A stretch of DNA of 64,000 nt from Nitrospirota bacterium (GTDB lineage: Bacteria > Nitrospirota > Nitrospiria > JACQBW01): positions 1 to 64,000 of the forward strand of contig JACQBW010000001.1 in NCBI GenBank assembly GCA_016194305.1, in the 5' to 3' direction. Both the position numbers and the translations under genes were made by a program. Positions 54,531 to 61,814 of the stretch are shown in pieces. The notes under the pieces are model-generated. The model searched no databases and was not told the DNA's origin. It saw only the letters and a program-made list of their open reading frames with translations. Numbering within the stretch: position 1 is the stretch's first letter; the number at the start of each line of letters is the position of its first letter.

Positions 54531-56162
54531 CTAATACATTCCACCCATTTCTCCCCCCATCCCCGGTGACAGCATTGCCCCTGTTTTTTCTTCAGGCACT
54601 TCAACAATCAGAACTTCAGTCGTTAACATGAGGCTGGAAACGGAAGCGGCGTTTTGCAATGCGCTCCGGGTCACTTTGGACGGGTCGATAATACCCGATG
54701 CCACCATGTCAACATATTGTCCTGTTGCAGCATTAAATCCATAGTTTCCTTTTCCGTTCTTGACATGATCCACCACCGTCGAGCTTTCATATCCCGCATT
54801 GAGAATAATCTGCCGTATCGGCTCTTCCAGAGCTCTTCTCACAATGCTGACACCCCACTGTTGGTCTCCCTCAAGTTTGAGTTTTTCCAAAGCTGAAATA
54901 CACCGGACAAGCGCCACACCCCCTCCCGGAACGATTCCTTCCTCAACTGCGGCTTTGGTTGCGTGAAGGGCGTCTTCCACCCGGGCTTTCTTTTCCTTCA
55001 TTTCCGTCTCAGTAGTCGCCCCGACTTTAATTACGGCGATCCCACCTATTATTTTGGCAAGACGCTCCTGAAGCTTTTCACGGTCATAATCCGAAACAGT
55101 CTCCTCAATCTGGGCTTTAATCTGTTTAACCCTGGCTTCAATCTGCGCAGGATTGCCCGCGCCTTCTACGAGTGTCGTACTCTCTTTGGTCACGGTAATT
55201 CTTTTTGCCTTTCCAAGGTCCGTCAATTTTACATTTTCCAGTTTCAATCCAAGATCTTCAGAAATGACCTTGCCTCCTGTCAGCACGGCAATGTCTTCCA
55301 GAGTTTCCTTTCTCCGGTCTCCAAAACCTGGCGATTTGACCGCCGCGCATTTGAGGCTCCCTCTTAATTTATTGACCACAAGTGTTGCCAGAGCTTCTCC
55401 CTCGACTTCTTCAGCAATGATCAGGAAAGGTCTGCCCATTTGGGAAATTTGTTCTAAAATAGGAACCAGGTCACTCATCGAACTGATCTTTTTCTCACTA
55501 TTCAGGACAAAAGCGTCTTCTAGAACAGTCTCCATTCTTTCCGCATCGGTAAGAAAATAGGACGAAATATACCCCCGGTCAAATTGCATTCCTTCAACCA
55601 CATCAAGGGAGGTGGTCATACTCTTGGCCTCTTCAACTGTAATGACACCATCTTTTCCAACTTTCTCCATGGCATCAGAAATTAAATCTCCAATGGTTTT
55701 GTCATTATTGGCGGAGATGGACCCGATCTGGGCGATCTCTTTCTTGGTCTTGCACGGTTTGCTGATTTTCTTAAGCTCTTCCACAATGAGTTCAACCGCA
55801 TGATTAATTCCCCGTTTGATCTCCATGCTATTGGCTCCGGATGCGGTATGTTTCAGCCCTTCTCTGAAAATAGCCTGCGCCAGGACAGTAGCGGTTGTGG
55901 TCCCGTCACCGGCCACGTCGCTGGTTTTGCTGGCCACCTCTCTGACCAGTTGAGCACCCATGTTTTCATAGGGGTCTTTAAGCTCTATTTCTTTGGCCAC
56001 AGTGACCCCGTCGTTACAGATTAAAGGGGCGCCAAATTTCTTTTCAATCATGACGGTTCTCCCTCCAGGGCCCAGGGTGGCTTTGACCGCGTTTGACAAT
56101 TGGTTTACCCCTCTCAAGACTGAAGCCCTGGCTACTTCACCAAAGAGAATCTGTTTTGGCAT
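54531..56162 (-). CDS. groEL: Chaperonin GroEL (without adjacent groES)
   Basis: A 543-residue Hsp60: [22 protein letters not shown]-site [60 protein letters not shown], and the flexible [10 protein letters not shown] tail. GGGAGG lies 7 nt upstream. No groES precedes it and no CIRCE element (TTAGCACTC-N9-GAGTGCTAA) was seen, so it differs from an ordinary groESL operon and is probably a stress-linked second chaperonin. Its 5' end overlaps a decayed zinc-ribbon gene. Confidence 0.95.
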   Translation of the reverse strand: MPKQILFGEVARASVLRGVNQLSNAVKATLGPGGRTVMIEKKFGAPLICNDGVTVAKEIELKDPYENMGAQLVREVASKTSDVAGDGTTTATVLAQAIFREGLKHTASGANSMEIKRGINHAVELIVEELKKISKPCKTKKEIAQIGSISANNDKTIGDLISDAMEKVGKDGVITVEEAKSMTTSLDVVEGMQFDRGYISSYFLTDAERMETVLEDAFVLNSEKKISSMSDLVPILEQISQMGRPFLIIAEEVEGEALATLVVNKLRGSLKCAAVKSPGFGDRRKETLEDIAVLTGGKVISEDLGLKLENVKLTDLGKAKRITVTKESTTLVEGAGNPAQIEARVKQIKAQIEETVSDYDREKLQERLAKIIGGIAVIKVGATTETEMKEKKARVEDALHATKAAVEEGIVPGGGVALVRCISALEKLKLEGDQQWGVSIVRRALEEPIRQIILNAGYESSTVVDHVKNGKGNYGFNAATGQYVDMVASGIIDPSKVTRSALQNAASVSSLMLTTEVLIVEVPEEKTGAMLSPGMGGEMGGMY

Positions 56163-56337
56163 GGTTTAACCTCCCATGATACGTCCTGATAAAATTCCGT
56201 AGACTCAGAAACTTCGCCACAAATTAAACAACGCCATTCCGGGAAACTGAATTTACCAGTGCCATCTCTTAAATCAAGGAACTCTTCTAAAATCATCTGG
56301 CCTTCGCATCTTACACCTTTCTGTCTATCCTAACCAT
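56132..56337 (-). pseudogene. Decayed paralogue of the zinc-ribbon miniprotein
   Basis: On the minus strand just upstream of and running into groEL, the reading frame from ATG 56296 gives MILEEFLDLRDGTGKFSFPEWRCLICGEVSES, clearly related to the intact miniprotein at 61164-61364 (QMIEEQFLDLRDDTGKMTF...WHCLNCGDV). Just upstream the frame gives RCEGQM, but the first Cys of the expected CxxC pair falls in another frame (TGTAAGATGCGA) and an in-frame TAG lies above it. At least one indel has broken the N-terminal half of the zinc ribbon. An alternative is a shortened but still expressed peptide. Confidence 0.55.
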
Positions 56338-56631
56338 GATGTACTGCAATACCGATGCCTTTGAAGAAAGGCACCTGTATTCAACCAGGCTTAAAATGCC
56401 ATTACTCTAAAAAAACAATGTGTTGGCTGTGATAGCGACCAGAAAAAATGTGTCGGGCCTATGAATATTCGTCCTGGCAGCCGGAATTAAACTGTCTAAT
56501 CAATTTGACAGCAAAACCGGATTCAAAATTATTTTTATTGATATGCCTGAGTATACGTGCTTCTTTAGATTATCCAGTTTTCTAGACACCTCATGGTGTA
56601 TTGTTTCACTGTCAGGTTGGAATATATTGAT
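56338..56631. other. Intergenic region with inverted repeat CTGTC-N10-GACAG
   Basis: The stretch between the decayed miniprotein and the kinase-like gene contains the inverted repeat CTGTC (56492-56496) and GACAG (56507-56511), with TTGACA at 56505-56510 that could be a -35 box. No good -10 box follows. I see no other gene. Confidence 0.35.
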
Positions 56632-57678
56632 ATGAAAAAGATAACCAGTCAAAAACACTGCGGTTCCGAAATAACGTTAGAATCCAAGTTAGAATTTCTA
56701 AAGCACCCGGAAAACTATCCAGACGACCCGGGCAAAATAGAAATTGTGGAGACACATATGTCGTGGGTGTTCCTGACGAAAGGTCATGCCTACAAGTTAA
56801 AAAAACCGGTTAGATATGAGTTTCTTGACTTCAGCACCGTCGACGCACGGCATCACAATTGCGAGGAAGAATTAAGGTTGAATCGTCGTTTGGCGCGCGA
56901 CGTTTACATCGGGGTATTGGCGCTTACCGCCGATGCAGCGGGCAAATTACACTTCGGCGGGGAATCAACACCCATTGACTGGCTGGTCAAAATGCGTCGC
57001 CTTCCTGCGGAAAAAATGCTCGACTATGTTATAAAAACTCGAACCGTCCGCAATAGAGATGTTGCCCGGACAATCTTGATCCTATCTCATTTCTATAAGG
57101 GATCTTCTCCCGTCGAGATGAGCCGGTCCGAATACAGACAGAACTTCGAATCAAATATACAGGCAAGTTATCAGGAAATCACATCACCTGCCTATGGGAT
57201 GCCCGGCGAATTGGCATCAGGCGTCTGCGCGGCACAAATGAAATTTCTGAGGCGAGAAATCGAAATGTTCGACAGGCGCGTTCAAGAAGGAAGAATTGTC
57301 GAGGGGCATGGCGATTTGAGACCAGAACACATTTGCCTTGAAACCGAACCCGTCATTATCGATTCCCTGGAGTTTAATCGGGAGTTCAGAATTCTCGATC
57401 CGGCGGATGAACTCTCTTTTCTGGCACTGGAATGCGAGGTGCTCGGTGCCCTGCCGCCTTTAATAAACCTTATTTTTAAAACCTATGCCCGGATCACGGG
57501 TGACATTCCACCTGAAAAATTAGTCCAATTCTATATGAGTCATCGGGCCAGTCTGAGGGCCAAACTGGCCATATGGCACCTCCGGGAACCTAAAATACAG
57601 AATATTTCGAAATGGCTCTCCCAGACACGGAAATATCTCGATCTGGCCGCTGAGCATATTGGAAAAGCGAATGCGTGA
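56632..57678 (+). CDS. COG2187 aminoglycoside-phosphotransferase-like protein
   Basis: About 348 residues. ETHMSWVFLTKGHAYKLKKPVRYEFLDFSTVDAR...CEEELRLNRRLARDVYIGVLAL is the COG2187 N-terminal module. A kinase-like active loop reads VEGHGDLRPEHICLETEPVIIDSLEFNREFRILDPADELSFLALECE (HGD plus Asp in DSLEF). In M. tuberculosis Rv2004c a similar module is joined to a C-terminal P-loop kinase, which is absent here. The substrate is unknown; the aminoglycoside name reflects only the fold. ATG 56632 (MKKITSQ) is the likely start. Confidence 0.8.
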   Translation: MKKITSQKHCGSEITLESKLEFLKHPENYPDDPGKIEIVETHMSWVFLTKGHAYKLKKPVRYEFLDFSTVDARHHNCEEELRLNRRLARDVYIGVLALTADAAGKLHFGGESTPIDWLVKMRRLPAEKMLDYVIKTRTVRNRDVARTILILSHFYKGSSPVEMSRSEYRQNFESNIQASYQEITSPAYGMPGELASGVCAAQMKFLRREIEMFDRRVQEGRIVEGHGDLRPEHICLETEPVIIDSLEFNREFRILDPADELSFLALECEVLGALPPLINLIFKTYARITGDIPPEKLVQFYMSHRASLRAKLAIWHLREPKIQNISKWLSQTRKYLDLAAEHIGKANA

Positions 57679-57739
57679 GTTTCCTGATCGATTGCATCAG
57701 CGGACATAAAGAGAACTGGTTCTCCCTTAACCTCGATGG

Positions 57740-58726
57740 TCAAGCCTCGAGTAATTCGACAAGGGAACCGCCGGAGTGAATTCTTTTAATGGCTTCGGCA
57801 AACAATGCCGCAGCATCCAGAACCACCACTTTATGTTTGAGAAAGGCAGGTTCAAATCTGGAAGGGAGGATCGTGTTTGTTATCACGACCTTCTCCAGAT
57901 ACGAATCTGCGAGAACATGGCTGGCATCACCGACAAATATCCCGTGCGAGGCGGCTGCATAGATTTTTGAAGCCTCCAGCTCATGACTTGCCTTAGCCGC
58001 CCGTGCCAGAGTTCCTCCGGTGCTGATTAAATCATCAATGATAATAATCACTCGGCTTCCAATTTCGCCCACAAGTGCTTCACCGCTCACAATCCCTTTA
58101 CTCCGGAATTTTTCTAGATAAGCAATGGATACTGTTTTGTCCAGAACTTCGCTTAGCACCTTTCTGAACTGCTCAGCACGCTTGATACCTCCCACATCCG
58201 GCGACATCACAACGACTTCGGCATCCTTCACCAGCGGGGCGAAATACTGGACGAACAGCTTCCTTGCCTCCAAGTGGTCTGATTGGCAACGAAAGGCATT
58301 CTGATAGGCCGCGAGATTGTGAACATCCAGGGTGACGACATGATCTGTTCCTACCGCTTCAAGGAGAGTGCTGATGTAGCGAGTTGTCACAGGATCACGG
58401 GACTGGGATTTTTGATCCTTCCGCGAATATCCCAAATATGGGACAACAGCAGTGACTTTCCCGGCAGAAGAGTCTCTGATAGCACCTATGAAAAATAGAA
58501 GCCTGCAGAGCTTATCATTGACGCTCTGGGACTGATCACTGTGAAGAGACTGGATAACAAAGACGTCTTGACCCCGCACATTAACGAGCGGCCGGGACTT
58601 ATGTTCTCCATCTTCAAACTCCCGTTCTTCATGCTCGCTCAAGGGGATACCAAGATGCGCACTGACCTTTTCTCCAAAGGCACGGCTCGACTTGAGAGCA
58701 AATAAAGTGATCTTTTCAATGCCCAT
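57740..58726 (-). CDS. Atypical ribose-phosphate pyrophosphokinase (PRPP synthetase)
   Basis: A 328-residue Prs family protein: [26 protein letters not shown] (substrate loop), [28 protein letters not shown], and the PRPP-binding [31 protein letters not shown] replaces the usual DLHAxQIQGFF, and the phosphate-binding region has [13 protein letters not shown]. It should make PRPP from ribose-5-phosphate and ATP but belongs to a divergent clade, probably a second Prs specific to this stress block. It converges on the COG2187 gene. Confidence 0.87.
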   Translation of the reverse strand: MGIEKITLFALKSSRAFGEKVSAHLGIPLSEHEEREFEDGEHKSRPLVNVRGQDVFVIQSLHSDQSQSVNDKLCRLLFFIGAIRDSSAGKVTAVVPYLGYSRKDQKSQSRDPVTTRYISTLLEAVGTDHVVTLDVHNLAAYQNAFRCQSDHLEARKLFVQYFAPLVKDAEVVVMSPDVGGIKRAEQFRKVLSEVLDKTVSIAYLEKFRSKGIVSGEALVGEIGSRVIIIIDDLISTGGTLARAAKASHELEASKIYAAASHGIFVGDASHVLADSYLEKVVITNTILPSRFEPAFLKHKVVVLDAAALFAEAIKRIHSGGSLVELLEA

Positions 58727-59027
58727 CGTAAGTTTCCATCACTATGCCTGTCAGAATGAATCGCGTTTCTGAGTGTCTTTTAACACAGTAAAAAATAAGA
58801 ATCAAATAGATCCTCCTCGATGCTTACCCATTCCCCTTCTAAATTGAAAATGAAATGACTGTTTGTGTTGATTCCCCTTTTTCTTCTTTGTTACTCTGAA
58901 AAAGGGATCGAATCCCGTTGGAAACAAAATACCCTATTGAAACAGAATTTCAAGATTCAAAAAAATACTTCAGAGATCTGAATTTGTCATTCCGGCCCTT
59001 ATTTAAATACCGGGAAAAGGAGCTTCC
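58727..59027. other. Divergent promoter region with several inverted repeats
   Basis: Between prs (minus) and the hydrolase (plus) lie three repeats: CCCTTTTTC...GAAAAAGGG (58875-58906, 9-bp stem), GGGAT-CGA-ATCCC (58904-58916), and TTGAAA-CAGAA-TTTCAA (58937-58953). One or more could be regulator sites. No gene is supported here; a plus-strand AAGGAG at 59017-59022 serves the following gene. Confidence 0.45.
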
Positions 59028-59672
59028 ATAAAAGAGAAGATATCGGAAGAAAAAGTCACCATCAATATAGCTGATATTTCCCTTGAGGGATCGCTCTGGC
59101 TCCCACAGGAAACAAAAGGAGTCGTCCTTTTTTCTCATGGGAGTGGAAGCAGCCGCTTCAGCCCCCGGAACAATTTTGTAGCCAAACTCCTCCGTCAATC
59201 GGGAATTGGGACTCTTTTATTCGATCTTTTAACGGAGGAGGAGGATATCGCCTATCGAAACCGATTTAATATTTCTCTGTTAACCGAACGTCTGATCGGG
59301 GCCACCTATTGGGTCACAAAACGGCAAAGGCCGAAGCCATTTTCCATCGGGTATTTTGGAGCAAGCACTGGTGCTGCGGCAGCTCTCGAAGCAGCGGCAA
59401 AACTTCCTGTGGAAATCAGAGCCGTTGTGTCCCGGGGTGGACGGCCCGATCTGGCAATGGAATTGCTCCCTTTTGTAAAAGCACCCTCCCTCTTTATTGT
59501 GGGAAGCCTGGACGATCAAGTGATCGACCTTAACCGGGTGGCCTATGATCAGCTCTCCTGTAAAAAAGAAATGGTCATTGTCCCTGGAGCAACTCATCTT
59601 TTCGAAGAGCCTGGGACTTTGGAACAGGTGGCGGAGCTGGCCACCCAATGGTTTACCCACTATTTGATCTAG
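59028..59672 (+). CDS. Dienelactone-hydrolase-like alpha/beta hydrolase with an apparent AUA start
   Basis: A 214-residue alpha/beta hydrolase. The frame is open from a TAA at 59004 to the stop at 59670-59672 and contains ISLEGSLWLPQETKGVVLFSHGSGSS, nucleophile GYFGASTGAAAA, Asp in IVGSLDDQVID and His in VPGATHLF, forming a complete triad. No ATG, GTG or TTG occurs in the first half; the first in-frame one is GTG 59409. AAGGAG (59017-59022) is 5 nt before ATA AAA GAG AAG (59028), exactly where homologues would begin MKEK. Either AUA is used as a start or the ATG was lost recently. Confidence 0.72.
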   Translation: MKEKISEEKVTINIADISLEGSLWLPQETKGVVLFSHGSGSSRFSPRNNFVAKLLRQSGIGTLLFDLLTEEEDIAYRNRFNISLLTERLIGATYWVTKRQRPKPFSIGYFGASTGAAAALEAAAKLPVEIRAVVSRGGRPDLAMELLPFVKAPSLFIVGSLDDQVIDLNRVAYDQLSCKKEMVIVPGATHLFEEPGTLEQVAELATQWFTHYLI

Positions 59673-59864
59673 AATCACGATGGGTTCGGGATTTTTCTAA
59701 AGATAATTTTTCCAAAACAAACTTGTACCCAATTTGTTGCTTTTGAATTTTGAAGATGCTTAAATGTCGCTTAAATCTAGCATTCACTTATCGCCATAGT
59801 CGAAAATCTTTATCCTGCTCCCTCGGATTAAAAGAAAAGGAAACGGAGTCGACCGTGTTAATTG

Positions 59865-60494
59865 ATGTTTAAAAACAGAGAGCATGCGGCCCAACTGCTT
59901 GCCCAAAGACTGATCAAATACCGGGGCAAAAACCCTTTGGTGCTCGCCATTCCACGTGGAGCCGTTCCAATGGCCAAGACCATTTCAGATGCACTCGATG
60001 GGGAATTGGATATCGTTCTGGTCCACAAATTGCGCGCCCCTAATCAACCTGAGCTGGCAATCGGTTCAATTGATGAAAATGGACATGTTTATATCGGCGC
60101 CCATGCGGCCCTGGTCGGAGCCGACGAGTCCTATTTGAAGAAAGAAACCGAAGAACAGCTTAAAATACTCAAACAGCGCAGAAAGCAATATCGACCCGTT
60201 CATATTCCGTTCAACCCGACTAATCGGATCATTATTGTCGTAGATGATGGGCTTGCAACGGGTTCAAGCATGATCGCCGCTCTCAGATCGCTTGAGAAAG
60301 AAAAACCTGAAAAACTGGTCGCGGCCATGGCTGTGGCCTCTTTTGAAGGACTTCAAAATATAAAAACCTATGCCGACGAAGTGGAATGTCTGTTGGTACC
60401 TGAAGAATTTTATTCTGTGGGACAGTTTTTTGAAGATTTTGAACAGGTCACCGACGAAGAGGTGATCCGGATTCTTAACGAAAACCCAGCATGA
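59865..60494 (+). CDS. Phosphoribosyltransferase-fold protein
   Basis: A 209-residue type-I PRTase-like protein: FKNREHAAQLLAQRLIKY, NPLVLAIPRGAVPMAKTISDAL, DIVLVHKLRAPNQPELAIGSID, and the PRPP loop RIIIVVDDGLATGSSMIAAL. In M. tuberculosis Rv0571c a PRTase and a dienelactone hydrolase are one polypeptide; here they are two adjacent genes. It probably uses PRPP made by the neighbouring Prs. ATG 59865 (MFKNREHA) is taken; a TTG 3 nt earlier is in frame. Confidence 0.85.
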   Translation: MFKNREHAAQLLAQRLIKYRGKNPLVLAIPRGAVPMAKTISDALDGELDIVLVHKLRAPNQPELAIGSIDENGHVYIGAHAALVGADESYLKKETEEQLKILKQRRKQYRPVHIPFNPTNRIIIVVDDGLATGSSMIAALRSLEKEKPEKLVAAMAVASFEGLQNIKTYADEVECLLVPEEFYSVGQFFEDFEQVTDEEVIRILNENPA

Positions 60495-60499
60495 GGGGT

Positions 60500-61162
60500 T
60501 TAATAATAGTGACGAACACCGAAAATGAGTGAAAGAGCACATGCACTATTATCCGTCGAAGGTTCGGCAGGAAATCCCGGAATATTCCCGATCACATCGG
60601 ATTTGCCATCGTTCATCTTTAAATCAAATTCGGCGTTGTATACCAGGTCGGGAGTCGCAAAATAATCAATACCGATCCCTCCTTTAAGAGCAAGCGTATC
60701 TTTGGGTTCCATTCTGCAGGGTGAACAGGTGGCACTCAGATCATTGCTTTCTTTAAATGAATTGAGATTGATCCCTACGCCCAGCAGTCCATAAGGCAAA
60801 AGCGGGCCCCTTGGACCGGGATGAAACTCCATCACAGGAATGATTGAAATGGTTGTTTCCTCGCCATAAATGAAATCCGAAGCATTATTCGTGATCGTGT
60901 GTTTCTCCCATTCAATATGTAATCCGGCAGAAAACCTGTTCGTCAGCCCGTAAGTGACTGTTCCGTTGAAGAGAGGGCCTGCTTCTCCCTGGGTTTCATC
61001 AGAGAGTTTTTGCACGTAAATGGAAGGTCCAAGCCTCAATCCGACTCCCCAACTTCCTTCAGTCCCTGCCGCAAAGACCATTGAAGCCATGCACATTAGA
61101 ATCAGAGCCAGACAGCCTGTAATAATGCAAGTCGAAGAATCAACTATTCTATCCGTATTCAA
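60500..61162 (-). CDS. Predicted outer-membrane beta-barrel protein, unknown
   Basis: A 220-residue protein with a signal peptide (about residues 1-32, core ITGCLALILMCMASMVFA) and alternating short beta segments: WGVGLRLGPSIYVQKL, NGTVTYGLTNRFSAGLHIEWEK, LLPYGLLGVGINLNSF, LKGGIGIDYFATPDLVYNAEFDLKMN, and ALSLIFGVRHYY ending in aromatic residues as porin-like barrels do. Two cysteines (SATCSPCR) may form a loop disulfide. The start is TTG 61162, immediately after the zinc-ribbon stop. I do not recognise a named family. Confidence 0.65.
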   Translation of the reverse strand: MNTDRIVDSSTCIITGCLALILMCMASMVFAAGTEGSWGVGLRLGPSIYVQKLSDETQGEAGPLFNGTVTYGLTNRFSAGLHIEWEKHTITNNASDFIYGEETTISIIPVMEFHPGPRGPLLPYGLLGVGINLNSFKESNDLSATCSPCRMEPKDTLALKGGIGIDYFATPDLVYNAEFDLKMNDGKSDVIGNIPGFPAEPSTDNSACALSLIFGVRHYY

Positions 61163-61163
61163 T

Positions 61164-61364
61164 TTAGTTTACGCCAACGACATATTTTCGGCTTCTCGAG
61201 GGGAATGGGGAAGTCTGCTGTTTTCGGTGTGCCTGAATGATGGGATCCGTCACATCCCCGCAATTAAGACAGTGCCACCCATAAAAGGTCATTTTTCCCG
61301 TATCGTCCCTCAGGTCCAGAAACTGCTCTTCAATCATCTGTCCTTGGCATCTTGAACATTGCAT
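61164..61364 (-). CDS. Zinc-ribbon miniprotein (CxxC...CxxC)
   Basis: A 66-residue protein: MQCSRCQGQMIEEQFLDLRDDTGKMTFYGWHCLNCGDVTDPII. Two CxxC pairs 27-30 residues apart should bind one zinc. The remainder is a basic tail (RKQQTSPFPSRSRKY). AAGGAG lies 8 nt before ATG 61364. The function is unknown; similar small ribbon proteins act in transcription or ribosome association. A degenerate copy lies upstream of groEL. It is followed at once by the barrel gene in the same direction. Confidence 0.8.
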   Translation of the reverse strand: MQCSRCQGQMIEEQFLDLRDDTGKMTFYGWHCLNCGDVTDPIIQAHRKQQTSPFPSRSRKYVVGVN

Positions 61365-61814
61365 CGAAATGACTCCTTCTCAAAATTTCTATCATGATTG
61401 AACTCATTGATGAAAAGAGATTTCTTGTTTCAATTATGAATTATTGCAAGTCAAATGCCAGTACCTGAAATTGAAAATCATTCCGGACCCCGGGAATAAA
61501 ACTTTCCTGTTTAATTACAAACTCTTATCGAAAAACAACTCAAAAAGAAACGGGTCACATTCCGATTGTTTATCGAGCGGTGAAAGAGACAAACTGTAAA
61601 AATATTTTGACAATGCTTCGCACATACGATCCAAAATCATTGAAAGCATTGAAAGTTTAAGAATGGGGGTGTGATTAGACACTTAAACAGCGTCAAAAGC
61701 GGGGACCGGCTTGTTGATACCGCGCCCTCTTTTAACAGGAGCAAGTCCTTCCTGCCAGGCGCGCTTTTCATGATCGAAAGGACCATGACTGAAGCAGGGT
61801 GATCTTGCCCTTTT
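61365..61814. other. Intergenic region with an in-frame extension of the Sel1 gene
   Basis: The 450-bp gap has no supported gene. On the minus strand the Sel1 frame continues without interruption for 43 codons after its TAA (61814 down to the next TAA at 61683-61685), reading FDHEKRAWQEGLAPVKRGRG. It may be a remnant of a longer C-terminus. CTGT-N11-GACA (61594-61612) resembles the inverted repeat near 56.5 kb. Confidence 0.35.

Noticed and set aside
56163-56340. A CIRCE/HrcA operator upstream of groEL
   Set aside because: I searched both strands for TTAGCACTC-N9-GAGTGCTAA and found nothing close; the space is occupied by the decayed miniprotein.
59409-59672. A separate 87-residue protein from GTG 59409
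   Set aside because: The frame is continuous upstream and the catalytic Ser lies before it; it is only the C-terminal third of the hydrolase.
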